From assembly GCF_030407165.1 (NCBI RefSeq), contig NZ_CP129111.1, positions 434,001-498,000 of the forward strand: a DNA stretch of 64,000 bases, given 5' to 3'. Within the stretch, counting starts at the first letter, position 1. Each line of letters starts with the position of its first letter. Below, piece after piece: positions 25,946-34,808 of the stretch. The stretch is from Fontisubflavum oceani (GTDB taxonomy: Bacteria; Pseudomonadota; Alphaproteobacteria; Rhodobacterales; Rhodobacteraceae). The translations under genes were made by a program, and so were the position numbers. Below the pieces are notes generated by a model. It did no database searches, was not told where the DNA came from, and saw only the letters and a list, made by a program, of their open reading frames with translations.

Positions 25946-28138
25946 TTAGTAGAAGCTCTGCGGGTCGATATCGACGGCAAGGCGCAACCCGCCTTTGAGC
26001 TTCAATCCTTGAGTCCACTCCGCAATCGCAGGCTGCAGCGCCACACCCTTGGGCGCTTTGACCAAAAGGCGCACCCGGTGCCGCCCCCGGATACGCGCGA
26101 TCGCCGCGGGGGCGGGGCCATAAACCGTCGCCCCAAGCGCGCGGAGCGGTGCATCGGTGCGCGCCAGATGCGTTCCAAGATCAAAGACTTGCGCCGCATC
26201 GGGGCCGGACAGGATGATCCCCGCCATCCGGCCATAAGGCGGCATGCCGGCCTGTTGCCGCTCCTCCGCCTCGGCCCGCCAGAACCCCTCTTCATCGCCC
26301 GACAGGATCGCGCGGATCACCGGATGATCGGGCTGAAAGGTCTGCATCAGGGCGACACCGGGCTTGTCCACCCGACCCGCCCGGCCCGAGACCTGTCGCA
26401 TCAACTGAAACGTGCGTTCGGCGGCGCGCAGGTCGGAGCCTTGCAGGCCCAGATCGGCGTCGATGACACCGACCAGTGTCAAACGCGGGAAATTATGGCC
26501 CTTGGCCACCAGTTGCGTGCCAATAATGATGTCGGTCTCGCCCTGCGCAATCTCTTCGATCTGCGCTTTCAACGCTCGGGCAGAGCCGAACAGATCGGAG
26601 GAAAGAACCGCCAGTTTCGCATCCGGGAAAAGCTTCGCAGCCTCTTCGGCCAGCCGCTCCACGCCCGGGCCAACGGCGGCCATCTTCCCCTCGACCTTGC
26701 ACTCCGGGCAGGCCAGCGGCATCGGTTTCGTCTCCCCGCATTGGTGGCACATCAGGCGTTTCTGAAACCGATGCTCCACCATCCGCGCATCGCAATTGTC
26801 ACAGCCAACCTGATGCCCGCAGGCCCGGCAGATCGTGACTGGCGCATAACCGCGACGGTTCAGAAACAACAGCGATTGCTCCCCATCGGCCAGCCGCCGC
26901 TTCACCGCCGCTTGCAAACTGGGCGAGACCCAGGCATCGCCCGGCAAATCCTCCATCCGCATGTCGATCGCCCGCATTTCGGGCAAAACCGCCTCGCCAA
27001 ACCGCGCGGTCAGATCAAGGCGCGCGTATTTCCCAGCCTCGGCATTGGCCCAACTTTCCAAGGACGGCGTGGCCGAGGCCAGCACCACCTGGGCGGCGTT
27101 GATCGACGCGCGAAGCACCGCCATATCGCGCGCGTTGTAAAGAACCCCGTCCTCCTGTTTATAGGAGGTATCGTGCTCTTCATCGACAACGATCAGACCC
27201 AGATCGCGGAACGGCAAAAACAGCGCAGACCGCGCGCCCACCACAAGCTGCGCCGCGCCCTGCCCCAACATCCGCCAACAGCGGCGACGTTCTGTCATCG
27301 TCACGCCGGAATGCCATTCCGCCGGTTTTGCGCCAAAGCGCTGCTCGACCCGGGTTAGAAACTCTGAGGTCAGCGCAATCTCCGGCAAAAGCACCAGCGC
27401 CTGCCGCCCCGCTTTCAAACAGGCCGCGACGGCCTCTAGATACACCTCGGTCTTGCCCGACCCGGTGACGCCCTTCAAAAGCGTCGTGCCATAGGTGCCG
27501 GAGCCAACCGCCTCGCGCAACACCTTGGCGGCGACCGTCTGATCCTCGGTCAGGTCTTTGCCCGAGCGGTCTGGGTCAAGCGGGAGATAGGGCGCATCAC
27601 GCGGCGTATCGGCTTCTTCCACCGCGCCCTGCGCCGCCAAACCTTTCACGACCGAGGAGGTCACCCCGGCCATCTCGCTGAGTTCCTTCAGCGTGAAGGC
27701 CAAGCCGCCATACTCCTCCAACACCGCCAAAACCCGCCGTCGTGCATCGGTCATCCGATCCGGCACAGACGCACCCAGGCGATAGACCTTCCGCATCGAG
27801 GGCGGGTCCGACAACCCTGGCGCGCGGGTCGCTAGGCGCAGCATCGCGGGCATGGAGGTCAGCGTATATGCCCCCGCCTTCTCCAAAAACCCGCGCAACT
27901 CTCCGCGCATCGGGGCCACATCCAAGACCCGGTTCACCGCGCGCACCTTGGCAATATCCCAATCGCCCCGGCCCGGCCCCCAGACCACACCCAAAACCTT
28001 GCGCGGCCCCAATGGCACCTCGACAAACGCACCCAGCCAGCAGCCGCCTTCGGGCGCTTTATAATCCAGCACCCGGTCCAGCGGCTCGGTGGTCAACACG
28101 CCCACCAGCTCTCCTTCTGCGAAATAGTCTTGGCTCAT
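25946..28138 (-). CDS. priA: Primosomal helicase PriA
   Basis: Replication-restart DNA helicase, 730 residues. Visible parts are the N-terminal DNA-binding domain (LDYKAPEGGCWLGAFVEVPLG), Walker A GVTGSGKTEVYL, the DEEH box in VVDEEHDTSYKQEDG, the zinc-binding cysteines (CRACGHQVGCDNCD, then MCHQCGETKPMPLACPEC) and late motifs such as DIIIGTQLVAKGHNFPRL and QVSGRAGRVDKPG. The ATG at 28138 (MSQDYFAEGE) is my choice; one at 28150 is also possible. The frame stays open upstream for another 1.6 kb, but that part is antisense to transaldolase and the DUF484 gene and is not coding. Confidence 0.95.
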   Translation of the reverse strand: MSQDYFAEGELVGVLTTEPLDRVLDYKAPEGGCWLGAFVEVPLGPRKVLGVVWGPGRGDWDIAKVRAVNRVLDVAPMRGELRGFLEKAGAYTLTSMPAMLRLATRAPGLSDPPSMRKVYRLGASVPDRMTDARRRVLAVLEEYGGLAFTLKELSEMAGVTSSVVKGLAAQGAVEEADTPRDAPYLPLDPDRSGKDLTEDQTVAAKVLREAVGSGTYGTTLLKGVTGSGKTEVYLEAVAACLKAGRQALVLLPEIALTSEFLTRVEQRFGAKPAEWHSGVTMTERRRCWRMLGQGAAQLVVGARSALFLPFRDLGLIVVDEEHDTSYKQEDGVLYNARDMAVLRASINAAQVVLASATPSLESWANAEAGKYARLDLTARFGEAVLPEMRAIDMRMEDLPGDAWVSPSLQAAVKRRLADGEQSLLFLNRRGYAPVTICRACGHQVGCDNCDARMVEHRFQKRLMCHQCGETKPMPLACPECKVEGKMAAVGPGVERLAEEAAKLFPDAKLAVLSSDLFGSARALKAQIEEIAQGETDIIIGTQLVAKGHNFPRLTLVGVIDADLGLQGSDLRAAERTFQLMRQVSGRAGRVDKPGVALMQTFQPDHPVIRAILSGDEEGFWRAEAEERQQAGMPPYGRMAGIILSGPDAAQVFDLGTHLARTDAPLRALGATVYGPAPAAIARIRGRHRVRLLVKAPKGVALQPAIAEWTQGLKLKGGLRLAVDIDPQSFY

Positions 28139-28213
28139 CTCTTTCCGCATCCCGCCCCTTGCGCTAGAAGACCGGCAAATGATCCCGGCTGCCACCCGAA
28201 AGGACACCGTACG

Positions 28214-28867
28214 ATGAAATTCTTCGTAGATACCGCAGATATCGATGCCATAGCAGAACTCAATGACCTGGGCATGGTCGATGGCGTGACAACGAACCCC
28301 TCGCTGATCCTGAAATCGGGGCGCGACATCCTCGAGGTGACCAAAGAGATCTGTGACCTGGTTGATGGGCCGGTCTCCGCCGAAGTGGTCGCGCTTGAGG
28401 CCGACGCGATGATTGCAGAAGGCCGGAAGCTGGCCGAGATCGCCGAGAACATCACCGTGAAAGTGCCGCTGACCTGGGACGGGCTGAAAGCCTGCAAGGT
28501 GCTGTCGGGCGAAGGGAAAATGGTCAACGTGACCCTCTGCTTCTCCGCCAATCAGGCGCTTTTGGCGGCCAAAGCGGGCGCAACCTTTATCTCGCCCTTC
28601 ATCGGCCGGCTCGACGATCTGAACCTCGACGGGATGGATTTGATCGCCGATATCCGTACGATTTATGACAATTACGGGTTCGAGACGGAAATCCTTGCCG
28701 CGTCGATCCGCTCGGCAAACCACATGAAAGACGCCGCTCTGATCGGCGCGGATGTGGCAACCGCGCCGCCGGGCGTAATCAAAGCCATGGCCAATCACGC
28801 CCTGACCGACAAGGGCTTGGCCGCGTTTCTGGCGGATTGGGAAAAAACGGGGCAGAAAATCCTTTAA
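28214..28867 (+). CDS. tal: Transaldolase, short TalC/FSA type
   Basis: A 217-residue transaldolase of the small TalC/fructose-6-phosphate aldolase group in the pentose phosphate pathway. It has the start MKFFVDTADIDAIAELND, the signature GVTTNPSLILKSGR near residue 25-38, and the Schiff-base lysine in ITVKVPLTWDG near residue 83-85. SPFIGRLDDLNLDG follows. It is divergent from priA; the two starts are 75 bases apart. TalC and FSA cannot be separated safely by sequence alone, but the transaldolase annotation is customary for this group. Confidence 0.93.
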   Translation: MKFFVDTADIDAIAELNDLGMVDGVTTNPSLILKSGRDILEVTKEICDLVDGPVSAEVVALEADAMIAEGRKLAEIAENITVKVPLTWDGLKACKVLSGEGKMVNVTLCFSANQALLAAKAGATFISPFIGRLDDLNLDGMDLIADIRTIYDNYGFETEILAASIRSANHMKDAALIGADVATAPPGVIKAMANHALTDKGLAAFLADWEKTGQKIL

Positions 28868-28921
28868 ACATCGTGTAAGGTCTGCGCCAACAAATAAAAA
28901 ACACTGAGGCGCAGGCGGAAA

Positions 28922-29635
28922 ATGGGCGAAAGAGCAGACATGTTGGACGATTGGCGGGAACGGGTCTTGAGTGACCCGGAGCTTATTCTCGAAGACCGTG
29001 ACCTTATGCGTGCGCTGATTGCGGCGAATGACCGGCAGATGGGCGGCAATATCGTCGATATGCGTGGCATCGCTATGGAACGGTTGGAAAATCGGCTGGA
29101 TCGGTTGGAGGATACCCACCGGTCCGTCATCGCCGCGGCCTATGAGAACCTCTCGGGCACCAATCAAATCCATCGCGCAATCATCGCCCTTCTGGACCAG
29201 CCGGATTTCGAGAGCTTTCTGAAGATTCTCGGCACCGATGTGGCGGGGATTTTGCGGGTCGATCGCGTCCGCCTGGTGCTTGAAAGCGCCGAAGCGACCG
29301 AGACCTCCGCGCCGAAAGTACAAAAGCTTGAGGATGTGCTGACCATCGTCGCGCCCGGCTTTGTCGATCAGTATCTGACCGGCGGTCGCGACGTGCCGCA
29401 GCGCTCGGTGACGCTCCGCCAAGTCGGGGACAGCTCCGATGTGATCTATGGCGAGGCGGCCGATTGGATCAAATCCGAAGCGCTGTTGCGGCTTGACCTC
29501 GGCGAAGGTCGCCTTCCTGGATTGCTGGTTATGGGCGCCGAAGACCCGCATCAGTTCCGCCCCAGCCAAGGCACGGATCTGTTGAGTTTCTTCAACGGTG
29601 CCTTTGAGCGGTTGATGCGGAGATATTTGGCCTGA
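28922..29635 (+). CDS. DUF484 family protein
   Basis: A 237-residue cytoplasmic protein of the DUF484 type, which has a GAF-like domain. Near the start it has WRERVLSDPELILEDRDLMRALIAAND, then a probable coiled coil (MERLENRLDRLEDTHRSVIAAAYENL, residues about 52-77), and the end GTDLLSFFNGAFERLMRRYL, all typical. DUF484 genes often stand directly before xerC, as here, with four bases between stop and start. The function is not established. The ATG at 28922 is the first in frame. Confidence 0.87.
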   Translation: MGERADMLDDWRERVLSDPELILEDRDLMRALIAANDRQMGGNIVDMRGIAMERLENRLDRLEDTHRSVIAAAYENLSGTNQIHRAIIALLDQPDFESFLKILGTDVAGILRVDRVRLVLESAEATETSAPKVQKLEDVLTIVAPGFVDQYLTGGRDVPQRSVTLRQVGDSSDVIYGEAADWIKSEALLRLDLGEGRLPGLLVMGAEDPHQFRPSQGTDLLSFFNGAFERLMRRYLA

Positions 29636-29639
29636 GGCT

Positions 29640-30563
29640 ATGACACTCGCGCTCAGCCCGGCGGCCCGCGATCTGCTGCAACACTGGCTTGCCCATATCA
29701 CCGCATTGGATGGCGCGGCAGAGGCCACAGTCGAGGCCTATCGCCGCGATGTGGCCGGGTTTTGGGGCTTCCAAACCGTCTATCATGGCGACAGCCTCGG
29801 CCTTGCCCCGCTTCGGGATCTCACAATCCGCGACATGCGTGCCTGGATGGCCGATGAGCGCGCCCGGAACGTGAGCGCCCGCTCGCTGGCGCGCAAGCTC
29901 TCCGCCGTCAAAGGCTTCTTCCGATGGTGGGCCGAGCGGGACGGATTCGACGCCACCGCCGTGCTGGCCGCCCGCGCGCCGAAATTCCAACGGCCCCTGC
30001 CCCGCCCTCTGGCCGCCCCGGCGGCCCGCGACCTGCTCGACACGGTCGAGATGCAGCACCAAACCGATTGGGTCAGCGCCCGGGATTTGGCTGTCGTGAC
30101 GCTGCTCTATGGCTGCGGTTTGCGGATATCCGAAGCACTTGGCCTGACCGCAAACACCCTCCCCTTGGGCGAGGTGCTGCGCATTCGCGGCAAAGGTGGC
30201 AAGGAACGCGAGGTGCCGGTTCTGCCGGCGGCACGGGCGGCCGTGGCGCAGTATGTCGACCTCTGCCCGCATCGGCTTGACCCCAACACGCCGCTGTTCC
30301 GCGGTGTTCGTGGCGGCGCCCTGAACCCGCGGCAGATCCAGAAAACCATGGAACAGGCCCGGATGCAGCTTGGCCTACCCGCCACCGCCACACCGCATGC
30401 GATGCGGCACAGCTTCGCGACGCATCTGCTGAGCGCCGGCGGTGATCTCCGCGCGATCCAAGAACTGCTTGGCCATGCCTCGCTCTCGACGACGCAGGCT
30501 TATACTGCCGTCGACACCGCGCGCCTACTTGAAGTCTATCAAAGCGCCCACCCCAAGGCTTAG
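29640..30563 (+). CDS. xerC: Tyrosine recombinase XerC
   Basis: Site-specific recombinase that resolves chromosome dimers at dif with XerD, 307 residues. The N-terminal SAM-like domain is followed by the catalytic residues: Arg in LYGCGLRISEALGL, Lys in IRGKGGKEREVPV, His-x-x-Arg in TPHAMRHSFATHLL, His in LGHASLSTTQAYT, with the tyrosine nucleophile in that last motif. It sits behind the DUF484 gene, the normal housekeeping context, with no att-like repeats or phage genes around, so it is the chromosomal Xer protein and not a phage integrase. Confidence 0.94.
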   Translation: MTLALSPAARDLLQHWLAHITALDGAAEATVEAYRRDVAGFWGFQTVYHGDSLGLAPLRDLTIRDMRAWMADERARNVSARSLARKLSAVKGFFRWWAERDGFDATAVLAARAPKFQRPLPRPLAAPAARDLLDTVEMQHQTDWVSARDLAVVTLLYGCGLRISEALGLTANTLPLGEVLRIRGKGGKEREVPVLPAARAAVAQYVDLCPHRLDPNTPLFRGVRGGALNPRQIQKTMEQARMQLGLPATATPHAMRHSFATHLLSAGGDLRAIQELLGHASLSTTQAYTAVDTARLLEVYQSAHPKA

Positions 30564-30613
30564 GCCGTAACTTGCCCATTGAAGCCAAGGCCCTCTTCGG
30601 TCATGACAGTTTG

Positions 30614-31304
30614 ATGAACGCGCGCCTTTCCGCCTTTTTTGTCCACGGCTTCACCGCAATCGGTGCGGCTCTGGCCATGCTCGCCCTCTTAGCCGCGATG
30701 GAGCAGCGATGGGATGTCATGGCGCTTTGGCTCGCCCTCGCCTTCGTTGTCGACGGCATCGACGGCCCATTGGCGCGGCATTTCGAGGTCAAGACCCACG
30801 CGCCCGAAATCGATGGGGTGCTCTTGGACCTGATCATCGATTTCATGACCTATGTGGTGATCCCGGCCTATGCGCTCTACGCCTCAGGCCTCTTGCCGGG
30901 ATGGACCGGCTGGCTGACCGTGTTGCTGGTGCCCTTTGCCAGCGCGCTCTACTTCGCTGACACCCGGATGAAGACCGCCGATGACAGTTTTTCGGGGGTT
31001 CCCGGGCTGCTGGAATATGCTGATCCTGGGCTGCCTGGTGATGACGCCGGGGGTTTGGATAACGCTGGCGCTTGTCATCATTCTCAGCGTCGCGATGTTC
31101 CTGCCGCTGAAATTCGTCCACCCCGTGCGCACCAAACGCTGGCGCTGGATCACGCTGCCGGTGGCCCTGGTCTGGACCGGGGCGATCGGCTGGGCCGCCT
31201 GGACGGGATTTGCCTCCAATCCAGCCCTTACCTTGGTTGTGGCAGTGACGTCGATCTATTTGCTGGTCGCCGGGATCGCGCAGCAGGTTTTGAACGGCGA
31301 TTAA
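30614..31304 (+). CDS. pcs: Phosphatidylcholine synthase, broken by one frameshift
   Basis: Integral membrane enzyme that joins choline and CDP-diacylglycerol to phosphatidylcholine. The first frame carries the CDP-alcohol phosphotransferase motif DGIDGPLARHFEVKT with the later DGVLLDLIIDF, and reaches FADTRMKTADDSF. The second continues RGFPGCWNMLILG and four hydrophobic helices to LNGD. One T too many in the five-T run at 30988-30992 explains the break; removing it gives 229 residues, normal for Pcs. The start ATG at 30614 (MNARLSAFFVHGFTA) has a weak ribosome-binding site. Probably a sequencing error. Confidence 0.88.
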
Positions 31305-32101
31305 GCGTCGGGCCGTTCGCGGATCACCTTGGCAAAAGCTTCGAACATCCCGCCATTGGCCGCAATCAAACTGCCCGCCGTGAGCAAGTCTTTCCCCTCG
31401 CGCAGCGGCTCCACCATCGCGCCAGCTTCCCGCGCGATGATCACGCCCGCGGCGATATCCCACGCGTTCAGACCGCGTTCCCAATAGCCTTCGTAACGTC
31501 CAGCCGCGACATAGGCGAGGTCAAGCGAGGCCGCGCCCCACCGACGCACGCCCGCACATTGCGGCATCAGGCGTGCCAAGTCTTGCAACGCCGCTGGCAG
31601 GTATTTGCGCCCACCAAAGGGGACCCCGGTCGCAAAGACACTCTCGATCATCCGGGTGCGCCCCGAGACCCGCAGCCGCTGCTTGTCATTCAACCACGCG
31701 CCTTGGCCCTTCTCGGCATAGAACATCTCGTCCTTGGCCGGGTCGAACACGACGCCCGCGACGATCTCACCCTTATGTTCCAAGGCAATCGACACGGCAA
31801 AATGCGGCATCCCATGAAGGAAATTCGTGGTGCCATCGAGCGGGTCAACGATCCAGCGGCGGGTTGGGTCATTGCCCTCGGTCTCGATGCTCTCTTCGCC
31901 GAGAAAGCCGTAATTCGGGCGCGCTTCCATCAGCTCGTCACGGATGATCTGCTCGGCGGCCATATCGGCCTTGGACACAAAATCGCCCGGCCCCTTTGCA
32001 CTGACCTGCAGGTTTTCGACCTCGCGGAAATCCTTGACCAGCGAGCGCCCCGCCAGACGGGCGGCTTTGATCATGACGTTGAGATTTGCGCTGCCTTGCA
32101 T
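31301..32101 (-). CDS. suhB: Inositol monophosphatase family protein
   Basis: A 266-residue magnesium-dependent sugar-phosphate phosphatase. Metal-binding motifs are present: GFLGEESIE near residue 70, WIVDPLDGTTNFLHG near 88-102, and GLNAWDIAAGVIIAREAGA later. SuhB is the usual name; in other bacteria it acts on inositol phosphate and in rRNA antitermination, which cannot be read from sequence. The ATG at 32101 starts MQGSANLNVMIKAARLAG, the common SuhB start. It is convergent with pcs and overlaps its stop by four bases. Confidence 0.9.
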   Translation of the reverse strand: MQGSANLNVMIKAARLAGRSLVKDFREVENLQVSAKGPGDFVSKADMAAEQIIRDELMEARPNYGFLGEESIETEGNDPTRRWIVDPLDGTTNFLHGMPHFAVSIALEHKGEIVAGVVFDPAKDEMFYAEKGQGAWLNDKQRLRVSGRTRMIESVFATGVPFGGRKYLPAALQDLARLMPQCAGVRRWGAASLDLAYVAAGRYEGYWERGLNAWDIAAGVIIAREAGAMVEPLREGKDLLTAGSLIAANGGMFEAFAKVIRERPDA

Positions 32102-32179
32102 GGCCTTGCCCCTTTGACTACCAGGCCGCGCGTATAGACCTGCGCGCGCGGCCTGCCAAGGGCTCAATCGGTGCCAGGG

Positions 32180-32815
32180 TCAGCCCGCGGCCAATTGATC
32201 GGCAAAACGGTGATTGGCATCGCGATGCCCGGCCTCATCGGCCCGGACCGCAATGATCACATCGCGCAGCCGCGCATCGGACGGCAGATGCCAGTAATCG
32301 ATGGCGATCTGCGGGGCGGGCACATCCTCTTGCCGCCCGGCATCCACCTGCTCAAGATACTGGGTATAGCTGACCACAGCTTCCTCTTCCAAATAGGCCA
32401 CGACGCGATGCGCGGTGCGTGGCGCGAACAGGTAAAGAAAGAAGTAGAAATTGAAGAACACCGCCTGACCGATCATGATCAAGCCGCGTTCCAGAAGCGT
32501 CGGTTGAGCGATTTTGATGAAGGTCATCAAATGCATCCGCTCATTATCCGCCTCTTCCAAAAGCTCACGGATCCAGCCTTGATCGTCTCGGATATGGCGC
32601 AGCGCTTTGAGATGCTGCAACAACCCGCCAACCATGCCGGGCACCGCCGCGACGGTTTCCAGCACGACGGCGCGGTGGCCATAGCGCTTGGCGAAGAACG
32701 CATCTGCAAAGACGCGCATGAATTTCACCGTCTTCAGAGCGATCCGGTCATGGATGTCCGCGGGTGGCTTGTGAAGGGTCAGGTCAGGGTCGGGTTTGTG
32801 GGATTGATCATACAT
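32180..32815 (-). CDS. aox: Alternative (ubiquinol) oxidase
   Basis: A 211-residue diiron quinol oxidase of the membrane-bound AOX family, which reduces oxygen to water without pumping protons. All iron ligands are visible: E53 (VLETVAAVPGMVGG), E92 and H95 (EEADNERMH), E143 (YLEEEAV), E194 and H197 (ADEAGHRDANH). The spacings (39, 3, 51, 51, 3) agree with plant and trypanosome enzymes. There is no N-terminal extension. Known bacterial AOX occur in some marine alphaproteobacteria. The gene stands alone between suhB and metR; a TGTATT palindrome lies about 105 bases before its start. Confidence 0.92.
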   Translation of the reverse strand: MYDQSHKPDPDLTLHKPPADIHDRIALKTVKFMRVFADAFFAKRYGHRAVVLETVAAVPGMVGGLLQHLKALRHIRDDQGWIRELLEEADNERMHLMTFIKIAQPTLLERGLIMIGQAVFFNFYFFLYLFAPRTAHRVVAYLEEEAVVSYTQYLEQVDAGRQEDVPAPQIAIDYWHLPSDARLRDVIIAVRADEAGHRDANHRFADQLAAG

Positions 32816-32920
32816 ATCGCGTGCCTCCTGCCCCAGAATCTGAGAGTAAAACCCGGCGGATCAATGCAACTGCGACACCTTGCGCGCGGCGTGCCCTGCG
32901 ACAAGTCGATGCAGATTTAG

Positions 32921-32934
32921 TGTATTGAAATACA
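32921..32934. promoter_or_regulatory. Short palindrome upstream of the alternative oxidase
   Basis: The perfect inverted repeat TGTATT-GA-AATACA lies in the AT-rich part of the leader before the alternative oxidase, about 105 bases from the ATG and just past the metR stop. AOX genes in bacteria are sometimes controlled by nitric oxide or redox regulators, and the repeat loosely resembles an NsrR-type site, but its length and spacing do not match that consensus. It is a candidate operator only. Confidence 0.3.
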
Positions 32935-32938
32935 ACGA

Positions 32939-33844
32939 TTACTTGCGTTGCAATTTCAATGGTTCGGTCCGGGCCAGCTTCAGCACATGGGACATGAACG
33001 GCTTGGTCGTCTCGTCGCTCCGCGTGGCGCCGTAAAGCCGCCGGGTCAGGCCGGTCTTGGTCAAAGGGCGGGTGACATAGCTCGCATTCTGCCGCTGCTC
33101 GCGCACAACCCAATCCGGCAGGACCGAGACCCCTCGATTTGAGGCGACCAGTAGCAAGATCACTGCGGAGAGTTCCACTTGTCGGATGCCGCGCGGCTCC
33201 ACGCCCGCAGGGGTCAACAACTGGTTGAACACATCGAGCCGCGCCCGCTCCACCGGATAGGTGATCAGCATCTCACCTTCGAAATCCTTGGCTTCGATGA
33301 AGTCCTTCGCCGCCAGCGGATGCTCGGCGGACGCAACAAAAACCGGTTCATAATCAAAGAGCGGTGTAAAATCGACGCCGGGCAGTTCCTCCGGGTCAGA
33401 TGAGATCACCAGATCGACCTCTTCCCGCACGAGGGCGGGCAGAGCTTCGAATTGCAGGCCCGGGCGGATATCCACATCCACATCCGGCCAAGCTTGGCGG
33501 AACTTCTCCAAGACCGGCAGGAGCCAATCAAAACAGGCATGGCATTCGATCGCGATGTGCAACCGGCCGGATTTGCCCGCGCGCAGGCCAGTGAATTCCT
33601 CTTCCAGCGCTGCAATGCGCGGCAAGATGTCTTCGGCCAACCGCAAAAGCTTCATCCCCGCCGAAGACAGCCGCATGGGCTTCGAACGTCGCACAAACAG
33701 CTCCACCCCGGCCTGCGCCTCCAGCCCTTTGATCTGATGGCTGAGCGCGCTTTGGGTGATGTGCAGCGTATCCGCCGCCTTGGCCAGCCCGCCCTCTTCG
33801 TGTATGGCGCGGATGGTGCGGAGGTGGCGAAATTCGATATGCAT
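32939..33844 (-). CDS. metR: LysR-type regulator MetR
   Basis: A 301-residue LysR-family regulator. The N-terminal helix-turn-helix is HLRTIRAIHEEGGLAKAADTLHITQSALSHQIKGLE (given here in broad terms, residues about 7-42), then the effector domain with HIAIECHACFDWLLPVLEKF, which is the characteristic MetR segment binding homocysteine. It lies divergent to metF with 94 bases between the starts, the classic arrangement for MetR and a target. It probably activates methionine synthesis genes. The gene order supports the call as much as the sequence. Confidence 0.88.
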   Translation of the reverse strand: MHIEFRHLRTIRAIHEEGGLAKAADTLHITQSALSHQIKGLEAQAGVELFVRRSKPMRLSSAGMKLLRLAEDILPRIAALEEEFTGLRAGKSGRLHIAIECHACFDWLLPVLEKFRQAWPDVDVDIRPGLQFEALPALVREEVDLVISSDPEELPGVDFTPLFDYEPVFVASAEHPLAAKDFIEAKDFEGEMLITYPVERARLDVFNQLLTPAGVEPRGIRQVELSAVILLLVASNRGVSVLPDWVVREQRQNASYVTRPLTKTGLTRRLYGATRSDETTKPFMSHVLKLARTEPLKLQRK

Positions 33845-33938
33845 GTCCGGCTCATATTGATGATGAGTTTTATGAGTTTGTCTTGAGCTTGCCCTCTATG
33901 CGACATCCAATGGCGTCTTTTCAAGGATCAGAATCGCT

Positions 33939-34805
33939 ATGCCTGTGCCCGCCGTCTCTTTTGAGTTCTTCCCGCCGCAATCATTGGAGGCGTCGTTTCG
34001 GCTGTGGGACACGCTTGGTGTTTTGGCGCCTTTGGACCCGAAATTCGTTTCGGTCACCTATGGTGCGGGCGGCACAACCCGAAAGCTGACCCATGACGCG
34101 GTGACCGCGATTGACAGCAATTTCGGCGTGCCGGTAGCGGCGCATTTGACGTGCGTTGACGCCACACGTGAAGAGACCCTCGCCATTGCAGAGAGTTACG
34201 CCGAAGCAGGCATCTCACAACTCGTGGCGCTGCGCGGCGATCCGCCAAAAGGTGCGGGCAAATTCACGCCGCACCCGGATGGGTTTGCAAGCTCTGTCGA
34301 GTTGATCGAGGCGCTCGCCAAAACCGGTAAGTTTTCGCTGCGGGTCGGCGCATATCCAGACTCGCATCCAGATGCGCCGGATCTGGCGGCCTGCGTGGAG
34401 TTCCTAAAGCGCAAGATTGACGCGGGCGCGACCTCCGCCATCACGCAGTTCTTTTTCGAGGCCGACACCTTCTTCCGGTTCCGCGATGCCTGCGTGAAGG
34501 CGGGCATCGACGCGCCGATCATCCCCGGCATCCTGCCGATCAACAACTGGACCCGTATCCGCCGCTTTGCCACCGCCTGTGGCGCCGTGATCCCGGCTTG
34601 GTTGGACGAGGCCTACACCGCCGCAATCCGCGATGGGCGCGAGTCCCTGCTCTCGACGGCGGTCTGTAGTGAGCTTTGCTCCGACCTGATTGAGGGCGGG
34701 GTCACCGATCTGCATTTCTACACATTGAACACCCCGGAACTGACACGGGAGGTCTGCGCCGCCCTGGGCGTGACCCCGAAACTGGCCCTGGCCGAAGTGG
34801 CTTGA
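33939..34805 (+). CDS. metF: Methylenetetrahydrofolate reductase
   Basis: FAD-dependent enzyme making 5-methyltetrahydrofolate for methionine synthesis, 288 residues. It starts PAVSFEFFPPQSLEASFRLWDTL and has FVSVTYGAGGTTRKLTH, AHLTCVDATREET, LVALRGDPPKG and QFFFEADTFFRFRD, all standard MetF motifs including the catalytic glutamate in SFEFFPP. It lies divergent from metR and is followed by a long perfect hairpin (34809-34862) that may be its terminator. Regulation by MetR is likely from the arrangement. Confidence 0.95.
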   Translation: MPVPAVSFEFFPPQSLEASFRLWDTLGVLAPLDPKFVSVTYGAGGTTRKLTHDAVTAIDSNFGVPVAAHLTCVDATREETLAIAESYAEAGISQLVALRGDPPKGAGKFTPHPDGFASSVELIEALAKTGKFSLRVGAYPDSHPDAPDLAACVEFLKRKIDAGATSAITQFFFEADTFFRFRDACVKAGIDAPIIPGILPINNWTRIRRFATACGAVIPAWLDEAYTAAIRDGRESLLSTAVCSELCSDLIEGGVTDLHFYTLNTPELTREVCAALGVTPKLALAEVA

Positions 34806-34808
34806 GCC

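Noticed and set aside
25169..27358. 729-codon plus-strand open frame opposite hisC and priA.
   Set aside because: It is antisense to two well supported genes, is rich in Arg, His, Gln and Pro as such shadows are, and shows no family motif.
28882..28914. Possible terminator after the transaldolase gene (CTGCGCC and GGCGCAG with a 19-base loop).
   Set aside because: The stem is short, the loop long and there is no T tract; the right arm runs into the leader of the next gene.
28139..29728. Long minus-strand open frame extending priA upstream by about 530 codons.
   Set aside because: It runs antisense over transaldolase and the DUF484 gene, both clearly coding. PriA homologues begin near the ATG at 28138. 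High-GC DNA keeps such antisense frames open.
29640..30563. Integrase marking a mobile element.
   Set aside because: The DUF484-xerC context is the normal housekeeping one and no att repeats, tRNA or phage genes are seen near it.
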